A DNA stretch of 6,710 nucleotides from Clostridia bacterium (GTDB lineage Bacteria; Bacillota; Clostridia; Oscillospirales; CAG-272). The translations under genes were made by a program, and so were the position numbers. Positions 1-6,681 of the stretch are shown piece after piece. Below the pieces are notes generated by a model. It worked only from the letters and a program-made list of their open reading frames with translations. It did not search any database and was not told the DNA's origin. The stretch covers positions 1 through 6,710 of the forward strand of contig JAFYRH010000271.1 of the NCBI GenBank assembly GCA_017559555.1, read 5' to 3'. Position 1 is the first letter of the stretch, and each line of letters starts with the position of its first letter.

Positions 1-882
1 AACCGGGAATGCCTCTTTGGTGAGAGATGTGAAAACAAGCTCACCGGGAGTACCCTCGGGAAGAACGTCGCCGGTTTCGGGGTCGATGGTCTCTACATAG
101 AAGTGATCCTCCCAGACGTGCATACCTACCTGCTCGGGGCATTCACCCGAAACGCCGGGACCGAGAACCTCGGAAAGACCGTAGATATCGTATGCCTTAA
201 GACCGAGTTTATCTTCGATTTGGTGACGCATATTTTCGCTCCAAGGCTCTGCACCAAAAATGCCTACGCGGAGCTTGAGTTGATCCCTGACGCCAAGGCG
301 TTCAACCTCTTCGCCAAGATACATTGCGTAAGAAGGGGTACAGCAAAGAACGGTTGCGCCAAAGTCGATCATGGTTTGAATTTGGTTTGCGGTGTTACCC
401 GAAGAAATGGGAATGATGGTGGCACCGATTTTTTGTGCGCCGCCGTGCAAACCGAAGCCGCCCGTAAACAGGCCGTAACCGTAAGCCACTTGCACGAAGT
501 CATCCTTGGTAACGCCAAGAGATACCAGCATACGTGCAACGCATTCGTCCCACATATCCAAATCGTTTTTGGTGTATCCTACAACAATTCTCTTGCCCGT
601 GGTACCCGAGGAAGCGTGCAAACGCACAACGTCTTGCATCGGTACGGCAAAAAGGCCGTAGGGGTAATAGTCGCGCAAATCTTTTTTATAGGAGAACGGC
701 AACAGATGGATATCTTCGATGCCGTGAATATCATCGGGGGTCAAACCCTTTTCGATCATACGGTTGCGGAAGCACTCTACGTTCTCGTAGCAATGACGAA
801 CCGTTTGACACAAACGCTCGCTTTGAATTTTTTTCAATTCTGCGCGAGGCATACATTCGATTTCTTGATTGAAGAAGCTCAT
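1..882 (-). CDS. paaK: Phenylacetate-CoA ligase, 3' end cut by the window edge
   Basis: AMP-forming ligase that activates phenylacetate (or a related aryl acid) to its CoA thioester in the cytoplasm. I translated the minus strand by hand: 294 codons are open from an ATG at 882 to base 1, with the frame still open. PaaK proteins are usually about 430 residues, so roughly the C-terminal third is missing. Visible family features are the short N-terminal segment, the adenylate-binding loop SSGTTGK (residues 91-97), the glycine-rich stretch YGYGLFTGGFGLHGG (about 134-148), the motif FGAEPWSE (about 209-216), the YGLSE motif (234-238) and LTKEAFPV at the cut end, all characteristic of PaaK rather than of general acyl-CoA synthetases. 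The start is supported by a GAAGG ribosome binding site 9 nt upstream (896-892). It is the last visible gene of the T-box operon, 56 nt after iorB, with no terminator seen between. Substrate range is not readable: phenylacetate, 4-hydroxyphenylacetate or indoleacetate are all possible. Confidence 0.95.
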   Translation of the reverse strand, partial: MSFFNQEIECMPRAELKKIQSERLCQTVRHCYENVECFRNRMIEKGLTPDDIHGIEDIHLLPFSYKKDLRDYYPYGLFAVPMQDVVRLHASSGTTGKRIVVGYTKNDLDMWDECVARMLVSLGVTKDDFVQVAYGYGLFTGGFGLHGGAQKIGATIIPISSGNTANQIQTMIDFGATVLCCTPSYAMYLGEEVERLGVRDQLKLRVGIFGAEPWSENMRHQIEDKLGLKAYDIYGLSEVLGPGVSGECPEQVGMHVWEDHFYVETIDPETGDVLPEGTPGELVFTSLTKEAFPV

Positions 883-938
883 TATTTTTTACCTTCTTTC
901 GGTATGGGAATTACATTTGTTCTTTGTTTCTTTGAAAA

Positions 939-1508
939 TTACAAATTGTAGCCAAGGTCAAATGCCTTGAGATTGACCTCGAGGAATTTGGGAGGAACGG
1001 TGGTTTTGATAGTCTCTACCCATTCTTCATAGGGGATTTCGGTATTCTTTGCCATAACACCGATAAGAACAACATTTACTGCTTTGGCGTTGCCTGCTTC
1101 GCGCGCAAGCGTGAGTGCCTCCACAGCAGTTAAATCAACAACTGCACCGAGCTTTGGGAGGATGTCAGCAGGATATTCTGCTGCTCCCGTAATAACGGGC
1201 ATAGGGTTGATCATTTGGTTATTGACAATCATCTTGCCGCCCACCTTGAGCCACGGGAGTGCGCGATAAGCTTCAAGGCACTCAAATGCGAGGATGATGT
1301 CTGCCTCGCCCTTATCGATGATGGGAGAGTGTACGGCATCGCCAAACTTAACGTATGTAACAACGCTACCGCCACGTTGGCTCATTCCGTGAACCTCGGA
1401 GACCTTAACGTCGTATCCTTTTCTGATAACGGCATTGCCGAGAATGCGGCTTGCAAGCAGAGTTCCCTGCCCGCCAACGCCTACGATCATAATATTCTTT
1501 GTGCTCAT
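939..1508 (-). CDS. iorB: Indolepyruvate ferredoxin oxidoreductase, beta subunit
   Basis: Small (gamma-domain) subunit of the two-subunit, thiamine diphosphate-dependent indolepyruvate:ferredoxin oxidoreductase. It partners with IorA, encoded just upstream. The product has 189 residues, normal for IorB. Visible features are the N-terminal GVGGQG loop (residues 10-15), the conserved EVHGMSQRGG block (38-47), and the fold of the pyruvate/2-oxoacid oxidoreductase gamma domain. I chose the ATG at 1508 because the protein then begins directly before the conserved IMIVGVGGQG strand and because a strong AAGGAGG site lies 6 nt upstream. The frame could be extended to an ATG at 1550, but that adds 14 basic residues absent from the family and overlaps iorA. 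The start lies one base beyond the iorA stop codon, so the two subunits are almost certainly translationally coupled and made in equal amounts. Confidence 0.96.
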   Translation of the reverse strand: MSTKNIMIVGVGGQGTLLASRILGNAVIRKGYDVKVSEVHGMSQRGGSVVTYVKFGDAVHSPIIDKGEADIILAFECLEAYRALPWLKVGGKMIVNNQMINPMPVITGAAEYPADILPKLGAVVDLTAVEALTLAREAGNAKAVNVVLIGVMAKNTEIPYEEWVETIKTTVPPKFLEVNLKAFDLGYNL

Positions 1509-1509
1509 A

Positions 1510-3258
1510 TTATGCCTCCTCCTTTTCAATCGCTCCAAAGGGGCAAACACCTATGCAAAGTCCGCAACCGTTGCATTGCGTTACGTCAATGCGTACGGCA
1601 CCGCTCGCCTTGTCGATGCTGATGGCAGGACAACCGAGCTTCATGCAAAGCTTGCACTTTCGACATTTTTCGGTGATGACGCAGTTGCCCGAATATTTCA
1701 CGTTCTTGAGGAGCGCGCAGGGGCGTTGCGCGATAATAACCGACGGCTCATCGGTTGCAAGTTCGGTTTTAACAACCTTTTCAAAATTCTTCACGTCAAA
1801 GGGATCGGCAACCGTAATGCGCTCAACGCCAATGCCTTGGCAAAGCTTAATGAGATCAACCTGACGGGTCGCCTCACCGCGAATGGTCTTGCCGGTGGTG
1901 GGGTTATCTTGATGTCCCGTCATACCCGTGATGGAGTTATCGAGAATGAGAATGGTATTGATACCCTTGTTATAAACGATGTCAACAAGTCCGGTAATGC
2001 CGGAGTGCATAAAGGTGGAGTCGCCGATAACAGATACGAGCTTGCTTGCAAACTCTTTGCCCTGCACCTTTGCCATGCCGTGTGCCGCGCTGACAGAAGC
2101 ACCCATGCAAATGGTGGTGTCAACTGCCGCAAGCGGTGCAACCGCACCAAGCGTATAACAACCGATGTCACCCGAAACAGTAACACCCAATTTGTTGAGA
2201 ACGTAGAAGGTTCCGCGGTGCGGACATCCTGCGCACATAACGGGAGGACGACCGGGAATCGATTCTTCAAGAGGAACAAATTCTGCGGCATCTTCACCCA
2301 ACACAACCTTTTTGATCATAGAGGGGGTATATTCGCCAAGCATGGAGAAGAGTTCTTTGCCCTTGACGTCAATGCCCATCGCACGGCAGGCATCCTCAAT
2401 GAAGGGATCAAGCTCTTCGATAACGTAAACCGTCTTGCACTTGGCGGCAAACTCTTTGAGAAGCTTTTTGGAAAGCGGCCAAACCAAGCCAAGCTTGAGG
2501 TAGTTGACCTTGTCGCCAAGAGCCTCTTTTGCATACTGATATGCAATACCTGCCGAAATAACGCCAATATCACTGCCGTTATCCTCAACGGTGTTAAAGG
2601 AGCAGTCCCCTGCGAGGGCTTCTACCTTAGCGGTTCTTTCCTCAACAACCACGTGACGCTTGATGGCGTTTGCAGGCATCATAACGTATTTTGCAATGTT
2701 CTTTTGGTATTCTTTTACGGGATGTACTTCTCTCTCGCCAAGCTCAACAAGGCTTTGAGAGTGAGACACGCGCGTGGAAAGACGAACAAGAATGGGGGTG
2801 TCAAATTCTTCGCTCAAATCGAATGCGGCTTTGGTAAAGTCGCGGCACTCCAAAGAATCAGCGGGTTCGAGCATCGGGATTTTTGCCGCTCTTGCATAGT
2901 GACGGGAATCCTGCTCGTTTTGCGAGGAATGCATTCCGGGGTCGTCTGCGACGCAGTAGACCATTCCGCCGCCAACACCCGTGTAGCTGTTGGTAAAGAG
3001 TGCATCTGCCATAACGTTCAGACCTACGTGCTTACAGCAGGTCATGGCTCTGCCACCGGCAATAGATGCACCAACGGCAACCTCTGCGGCAACCTTTTCG
3101 TTGGGTGCCCATTCTACAAACACCTCTTCTTGAGGGTACGTCGCCATGCACTCGGTGATTTCGGTGCTGGGCGTTCCCGGATAAGAGGAAACAAGATGCA
3201 CGCCTGCCTCGTAAGCGCCTTGCGCTACGGCAGCGTTGCCAAGCATTAACTTTTTCAT
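1510..3258 (-). CDS. iorA: Indolepyruvate ferredoxin oxidoreductase, alpha subunit
   Basis: Large catalytic subunit of the enzyme that interconverts aryl-pyruvates with arylacetyl-CoA and CO2, passing electrons to or from ferredoxin. It has 582 residues, close to the usual IorA length. Domains in order: an N-terminal pyrimidine-binding 2-oxoacid oxidoreductase domain with YPGTPSTEI (26-34); the linker motif CAGCPHRG (342-349); the thiamine diphosphate-binding domain with GDIGCYTLG and the metal-binding GDST...DN motif (G412-D413-S414 to D440-N441), followed by MTGHQDNPTTG; and a C-terminal ferredoxin domain with two [4Fe-4S] motifs. The first cluster is C532, C535, C538, C543 with the CxxCxxCxxxxCP spacing typical of IorA; the second is C562, C565, C568, C572. 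All expected cofactor ligands are present, so the subunit looks intact. The ATG at 3258 has an AAGGAGA site 6 nt upstream. The gene starts 15 nt after the ligase stop and ends one base before iorB. The enzyme is oxygen-sensitive in characterised members, which fits an anaerobe. Confidence 0.97.
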   Translation of the reverse strand: MKKLMLGNAAVAQGAYEAGVHLVSSYPGTPSTEITECMATYPQEEVFVEWAPNEKVAAEVAVGASIAGGRAMTCCKHVGLNVMADALFTNSYTGVGGGMVYCVADDPGMHSSQNEQDSRHYARAAKIPMLEPADSLECRDFTKAAFDLSEEFDTPILVRLSTRVSHSQSLVELGEREVHPVKEYQKNIAKYVMMPANAIKRHVVVEERTAKVEALAGDCSFNTVEDNGSDIGVISAGIAYQYAKEALGDKVNYLKLGLVWPLSKKLLKEFAAKCKTVYVIEELDPFIEDACRAMGIDVKGKELFSMLGEYTPSMIKKVVLGEDAAEFVPLEESIPGRPPVMCAGCPHRGTFYVLNKLGVTVSGDIGCYTLGAVAPLAAVDTTICMGASVSAAHGMAKVQGKEFASKLVSVIGDSTFMHSGITGLVDIVYNKGINTILILDNSITGMTGHQDNPTTGKTIRGEATRQVDLIKLCQGIGVERITVADPFDVKNFEKVVKTELATDEPSVIIAQRPCALLKNVKYSGNCVITEKCRKCKLCMKLGCPAISIDKASGAVRIDVTQCNGCGLCIGVCPFGAIEKEEA

Positions 3259-3273
3259 AACGGTTCTCCTTTT

Positions 3274-4908
3274 TCAGCTCTCTATCTGCTGAGCTACAAG
3301 ACTTTCACCGCAATACATACTACGTAGCTTCGGCTTTTCGATTTTGCCCGTAGGATTGCGCGGCACCTCTGCAAAAATAATGCGACGGGGTCGTTTGTAA
3401 CGCGGAAGCGGTGCGCAGAAGCGTTCCAGCTCTTCCTCGGTTAAGGCAAAACCCTCCTTAACCTCCACAATCGCGGCAGCAATCTCGCCAAGGCGAGGAT
3501 CCGGCAAACCGATAACGGCTACGTCCTTGACGGCATTGTGCTTGCGGATAAAGTCTTCTATTTGTACGGGATAGAGATTTTCTCCACCCGTGATAATAAC
3601 GTCTTTTTTGCGGTCAACGAGGAAGATAAAGCCGTCCTCGTCTTCCATTGCCATATCTCCCGTGAGCAACCACTCACCGTGGAGAATTTCATTTGTTGCT
3701 TCTTGGTCGTTGTAGTAACACTTCATCACACCGGGGCCTTTGACGCAAAGCTCGCCAACCTCGCCACGTTCAACCACGCCGCCACGCTCGTTGATGATGC
3801 AAACCTGCCAACCAAATCCCGCTTTACCGATAGCGCCCACCTTGTGAACGTTATCCACGCCCAAGTGTACACAACCGGGACCGATAGACTCGGACAAACC
3901 GTAGTTGGTGTCGTACTGATGCTTGGGGAAAACCTTGAGCCAACGGCGGATAAGAGAGGGCGGAACAGGCTGTGCACCAATGTGCATCAGTCTCCATTGT
4001 TCAAGGTCGTAATCTTCAAGTTTGATATCTCCGCGATCGATTGCATCGAGCATATCCTGCGCCCACGGAACAAGCAACCAAACTATCGAACAACGCTCGT
4101 CGCTCACTGCTTTAAAAATCCACTCGGGACGTGTTCCCTTGAGAAGAACCGCCTTGCTACCGCTCATTAAAGAGCCAAACCAGTGCATTTTAGCACCCGT
4201 GTGATAAAGGGGCGGAATGCAGAGGAAAACGTCGTTGTGCGTTTGACCGTGATGGTTGTGCTCAACGCGTGCCGCGTGAATAAGACTGCGGTGCGCGTGC
4301 AAAATCGCCTTGGGGAAACCCGTGGTTCCGGACGAAAAATAGATAGCGGCATTGTCGCTCTCTTCGATATGCACTTCGGGTGCTTTGGAGCCACAGTAGC
4401 CAATCATTTTATCATAGCTATCAGCAAAGGACGGGCAATCCTCGCCAACGTAAAACATATGCTTGATATCGGGCAAACAATCGCAAATTTGCTCCATTCT
4501 GCCAACAAATTCGGGACCGAACACAAGAGTAGAACAATCGGCCTTTTCAAGACAATATTTGATTTCCTCCGCTACGTAGCGGTAGTTGAGCGGCACAACG
4601 ATAGCACCTGCTTTGAGAATGCCAAAATAGATAGGAAGCCACTCAATGGAGTTCATCAAAAGAATAGCGACCTTATCCCCTTTCTTGCATCCGCGTGTGA
4701 GAAGCAGGTTGGCAAATCGATTTGCCTTTTTTTCAAACTCGCCCCAAGTAATAGAGCGACGGAAGGGCTTGCCCGGTTCGGGTTGCATCAGGGAATAATC
4801 CTTCCATGTCAACCTACTCTCCGGTTCAAAGCACGGGTTTATTTCAACCAAAGCCACCTCATCGGCATAAAGCGATGCGTTTTGGTTTAACAAATCAACA
4901 ATTGTCAT
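3274..4908 (-). CDS. AMP-forming acyl/aryl-CoA ligase (ANL superfamily), first gene of the T-box operon
   Basis: Adenylate-forming ligase that activates a carboxylic acid with ATP and CoA. It has 544 residues, a full-length acyl-CoA synthetase. Core motifs are all visible: the A3 phosphate-binding loop YFSSGTTGFPKAI (190-202), the A5 motif YGLSE (336-340), A7 LLTGD (415-419), the hinge DRKKD (432-436) followed by GGENLYPVQIED, and the A10 catalytic lysine in PTGKIEK (K522). There is no signal peptide or membrane segment. The ATG at 4908 has AAGGAG 6 nt upstream. The motifs resemble fatty-acid and aromatic-acid CoA ligases and do not resolve the substrate. Because the gene heads an operon with iorAB and paaK under a tyrosine T-box, an aryl acid such as 4-hydroxyphenylacetate, phenylacetate or indoleacetate is the most sensible guess. 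A medium-chain fatty acid or cinnamate/benzoate-type acid remains possible. Family assignment is certain; substrate is inference. Confidence 0.93.
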   Translation of the reverse strand: MTIVDLLNQNASLYADEVALVEINPCFEPESRLTWKDYSLMQPEPGKPFRRSITWGEFEKKANRFANLLLTRGCKKGDKVAILLMNSIEWLPIYFGILKAGAIVVPLNYRYVAEEIKYCLEKADCSTLVFGPEFVGRMEQICDCLPDIKHMFYVGEDCPSFADSYDKMIGYCGSKAPEVHIEESDNAAIYFSSGTTGFPKAILHAHRSLIHAARVEHNHHGQTHNDVFLCIPPLYHTGAKMHWFGSLMSGSKAVLLKGTRPEWIFKAVSDERCSIVWLLVPWAQDMLDAIDRGDIKLEDYDLEQWRLMHIGAQPVPPSLIRRWLKVFPKHQYDTNYGLSESIGPGCVHLGVDNVHKVGAIGKAGFGWQVCIINERGGVVERGEVGELCVKGPGVMKCYYNDQEATNEILHGEWLLTGDMAMEDEDGFIFLVDRKKDVIITGGENLYPVQIEDFIRKHNAVKDVAVIGLPDPRLGEIAAAIVEVKEGFALTEEELERFCAPLPRYKRPRRIIFAEVPRNPTGKIEKPKLRSMYCGESLVAQQIES

Positions 4909-4920
4909 ATTGTTCTCCTT
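4909..4920 (-). promoter_or_regulatory. Ribosome binding site of the first ligase gene
   Basis: AAGGAG at 4920-4915 lies 6 nt upstream of the ATG at 4908. It sits about 10 nt beyond the T tract of the T-box terminator, so it is transcribed only when the terminator is overridden. The riboswitch therefore acts on transcription and is not seen to mask this site. Confidence 0.85.
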
Positions 4921-4930
4921 TCTCGGTTAT

Positions 4931-4967
4931 ACAAAAACCGTCCTCTGCGACATGCGCAGAGGACGGT
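4931..4967 (-). terminator. Intrinsic terminator of the T-box leader
   Basis: A perfect 13-bp GC-rich stem (arms 4967-4955 and 4949-4937) with a 5-nt loop is followed on the minus strand by a run of five T and then GT. It lies after the T-box motif and before the ribosome binding site of the first gene, the normal place for an attenuator. The CCTCT in its first arm is complementary to the AGAGG that opens the T-box motif, giving the mutually exclusive antiterminator. With charged tRNA the terminator should form and stop transcription. Confidence 0.95.
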
Positions 4968-4975
4968 GCAAAATA

Positions 4976-4991
4976 CCGCGGTACCACCTCT
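4976..4991 (-). promoter_or_regulatory. T-box motif / antiterminator bulge
   Basis: AGAGGUGGUACCGCGG on the minus strand matches the highly conserved T-box consensus (A-G-G-G-U-G-G-N-A-C-C-G-C-G). The four bases UGGU form the bulge that pairs with the free NCCA end of uncharged tRNA; the variable base U calls for discriminator A. The leading AGAGG pairs with CCTCT at 4946-4942 in the antiterminator. Confidence 0.96.
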
Positions 4992-5191
4992 ATTGTTTGC
5001 AGTTATCAGCAAACCTCTTTGTGCGCTGTAACGGGCTGCCCGTCGTAGCCTACAAGCCATTGGCGTTCGGTACGAAACTCACGAACTGTATTCAAAAATT
5101 CTTTGTCTCTGCCTCGCACCGCCCGACAGTTCTCTGTGCACGCATGAATTTTTTACTTGTTTTCGGTCAAAGTCTTTTATTATTACTGTTT

Positions 5192-5220
5192 ATTATAGCA
5201 TTCTATGAGAGGTTTGTCAA
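5192..5220 (-). promoter_or_regulatory. Sigma-A promoter of the T-box operon
   Basis: TTGACA (5220-5215) and TATAAT (5197-5192) are both perfect matches to the -35 and -10 consensus, separated by 17 nt. A TG one base before the -10 box gives an extended -10. Transcription should start near 5185, about 10 nt before the base of T-box Stem I. Such a strong promoter suits an operon whose control is exerted by attenuation rather than initiation. Confidence 0.9.
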
Positions 5221-5261
5221 GTATTTTGTGATAATTCCGTCGTGTTTTGTCGCTTTTCTTC

Positions 5262-5290
5262 TTGACAAATGTCTTCCAATCCCGTATAAT
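5262..5290 (+). promoter_or_regulatory. Sigma-A promoter of the aspartokinase gene
   Basis: TTGACA (5262-5267) and TATAAT (5285-5290) are perfect consensus boxes with 17-nt spacing. The start of transcription should be near 5297, leaving an untranslated leader of about 50 nt. That is too short for a lysine riboswitch or a T-box. The promoter diverges from the T-box operon promoter, with 41 bp between the two -35 boxes. Confidence 0.88.
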
Positions 5291-5316
5291 ATAGTAAGTA
5301 ATGAAATTTGATCCCC

Positions 5317-5331
5317 CTCACAATTTGTGAG
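5317..5331 (+). repeat. Short inverted repeat in the aspartokinase leader
   Basis: CTCACA-ATT-TGTGAG is a perfect 6+6 inverted repeat lying about 20-35 nt after the predicted transcription start and just before the ribosome binding site AAGGA (5336-5340). It could be the operator of a dimeric repressor or a small 5' RNA hairpin that stabilises the message. It has no T tract, so it is not a terminator. The sequence alone does not decide between these or chance. Confidence 0.4.
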
Positions 5332-5348
5332 ACGAAAGGAAACCAAGT

Positions 5349-6671
5349 ATGGAAATGAAAGTTGTAAAATTCGGCGGCTCTTCCCTGGCAGATGCCAATC
5401 AGTTTCGCCGTGTTGCCTCTATTGTAAAGGCTGACCCCGCACGCCGTTACGTTGTTGCCTCTGCCCCCGGCAAGAGATTTAGTGATGACGTAAAGGTAAC
5501 AGATATGCTTTACAATTGCTATGAAATGGTTCGCCATGGCAAGGATATTGGAGAATATTATCAACAAATTTGCGAGCGCTATAACTCGATCATCGCAGAT
5601 CTCGGTCTCGATTTTGATATTTCGGGTGAGCTCGAATATATTCGCAATGCAATTGAGCACTACTCCGGTAGAGACTTTGCCGCAAGCCGCGGTGAGTATC
5701 TCAACTCCTTGATTTTGGCAAAATATCTCAAGTTTGATTTTATTGATGCCGAGTCTGTTATCTACTTCCGCGAAAACGGTACTTTTGACGAAGAAAAGAC
5801 CAACACCGTTATGCGCGAAGAACTCAAAAAGCATCAGTATGCAGTCATCCCCGGCTTTTACGGTGTTATGCCCAATGGCACCATTAAGACCTTTAGTCGC
5901 GGCGGCTCCGATATCACCGGTTCTATCGTATCCCGTGCCGCAGAGGCAGAACTCTACGAAAACTGGACCGACGTTTCGGGATGTCTGATGGCTGACCCTC
6001 GCATCGTTGAAAATCCCCTGCCCATTAAGACCATCACCTACCGCGAGCTCCGCGAGCTTTCCTATATGGGTGCATCGGTTTTGCATGAGGATGCAATCTT
6101 CCCCGTTCGTTACGCAGGTATTCCGATCAACATTCGTAACACAAACGATCCCTCCGCTCCCGGCACGATGATCGTTTCCGCCACCTCGGAATACGATAGC
6201 GAGCACGTCATCACCGGCGTTGCAGGCAGACGCGGATTCTCTGTTATCAATATCGAAAAGGATATGATGAACTCCGAGATCGGTTTTGGACGCCGCGTTC
6301 TTGACGTGCTTGAGGATAACGACATCTCCTTTGAACATCTGCCCTCCGGCGTTGACACGATGAGCGTTATCGTCTCCTCTGCTTACCTCAAGGATGAGTT
6401 CAAGAAAGAACGCATTCTGACTTCTATCAACAAGCGTGTTCATCCCGATAGCATCGTAATTGAGGACGGCTTGGCACTCCTGGCAGTTGTTGGTCGCGGT
6501 ATGGTTAAGGCAAAAGGTACCGCTGCCCGTGTGTTTGCCGCTATCTCCAATGCAGGCATCAACATTCGTATGATCGACCAAGGCTCCAGCGAGCTTAATA
6601 TCATCATCGGTGTGGAAGAACACGACCTCGAAAAAGCACTTACTGCTATTTATAAGGAATTTGTGAAATAA
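5349..6671 (+). CDS. lysC: Aspartokinase (aspartate kinase)
   Basis: Phosphorylates L-aspartate with ATP, the first step towards lysine, threonine, methionine and diaminopimelate (EC 2.7.2.4). The product has 440 residues and is monofunctional, with no homoserine dehydrogenase domain. The kinase domain shows KFGGSS (7-12), ASAPGKR followed by DDVKVTD (37-52), the catalytic SRGGSDITGS (183-192), WTDVSG (206-211) and ADPRIV (215-220). Two C-terminal ACT regulatory domains follow (about 286-350 and 373-440, the latter with QGSSELNI at 411-418), so feedback inhibition by an end product such as lysine or threonine is likely. The ATG at 5349 is 8 nt after AAGGA. A second ATG at 5355 would be 14 nt away and is less likely. 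It is transcribed alone from its own promoter, away from the T-box operon, and is followed by a strong hairpin. Which isozyme it is (lysC, dapG or thrA-like) cannot be told from sequence alone, so the symbol is nominal. Confidence 0.96.
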   Translation: MEMKVVKFGGSSLADANQFRRVASIVKADPARRYVVASAPGKRFSDDVKVTDMLYNCYEMVRHGKDIGEYYQQICERYNSIIADLGLDFDISGELEYIRNAIEHYSGRDFAASRGEYLNSLILAKYLKFDFIDAESVIYFRENGTFDEEKTNTVMREELKKHQYAVIPGFYGVMPNGTIKTFSRGGSDITGSIVSRAAEAELYENWTDVSGCLMADPRIVENPLPIKTITYRELRELSYMGASVLHEDAIFPVRYAGIPINIRNTNDPSAPGTMIVSATSEYDSEHVITGVAGRRGFSVINIEKDMMNSEIGFGRRVLDVLEDNDISFEHLPSGVDTMSVIVSSAYLKDEFKKERILTSINKRVHPDSIVIEDGLALLAVVGRGMVKAKGTAARVFAAISNAGINIRMIDQGSSELNIIIGVEEHDLEKALTAIYKEFVK

Positions 6672-6681
6672 GATTTTTTAA

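Larger units (their letters stand above)
4931..5175 (-). ncRNA. T-box riboswitch leader, tyrosine (UAC) specifier
   Basis: The leader reads the charging state of a tRNA and controls transcription into the ligase-iorA-iorB-paaK operon. Elements in 5' to 3' order on the minus strand are as follows. The Stem I base is AGACU (5175-5171) with AGUUU (5079-5075). The lower helix is CGAA (5165-5162) with UUCG (5085-5082). The specifier loop has AGUA (5157-5154) opposite GAA-UAC-A (5093-5087), the usual loop-E arrangement, so the specifier codon is UAC at 5090-5088. The upper helix is a perfect 8 bp, 5153-5146 with 5101-5094. AGAGA lies at 5135-5131, and an apical hairpin (5129-5125 with 5113-5109) carries the GGCGGUGCGA-type loop. 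A GC hairpin lies at 5043-5031, and Stem III is a 6-bp stem at 5014-4995. The T-box motif AGAGGUGGUACCGCGG is at 4991-4976, and the terminator follows. The bulge reads UGGU, which pairs with an ACCA end (discriminator A, as in bacterial tRNA-Tyr). Uncharged tRNA-Tyr is expected to turn the operon on. The riboswitch identity is very secure; the Tyr assignment is strong but by hand folding only. Confidence 0.95.

Noticed and set aside
940..950. Small palindrome TACAA-A-TTGTA at the iorB stop codon
   Set aside because: It is only 5 bp, AT-rich and without a T tract, too weak to be a terminator inside the operon and easily due to chance.
103..951. A 282-codon open frame on the plus strand opposite paaK
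   Set aside because: It is antisense to a clear PaaK coding sequence. The reverse frame carries all family motifs; this one carries none.
1435..3249. A 604-codon open frame on the plus strand opposite iorA
   Set aside because: It is antisense to iorA, whose cofactor motifs are all intact. The translated product is rich in Cys, Arg, His and Asn with no recognisable domain, and no ribosome binding site or promoter serves it. It is a by-product of codon bias.
4183..4890. A 235-codon open frame on the plus strand opposite the first ligase
   Set aside because: It is a shadow of the ligase gene, with no domain and no ribosome binding site.
4910..5311. A 133-codon open frame on the plus strand across the T-box leader
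   Set aside because: The stretch is accounted for by the riboswitch, terminator and both promoters on the basis of specific conserved elements. The hydrophobic C-terminal part of the translation comes from AT-rich promoter DNA.
5291..5348. Possible lysine riboswitch upstream of aspartokinase
   Set aside because: The leader is only about 50 nt between the predicted start of transcription and the ATG, far shorter than a lysine riboswitch, and no expression platform is present.
5217..6623. A 468-codon open frame on the minus strand opposite the aspartokinase gene
   Set aside because: It is the mirror image of the intact aspartokinase and has no domain. It runs into the T-box operon promoter, so it cannot be a sensible gene.
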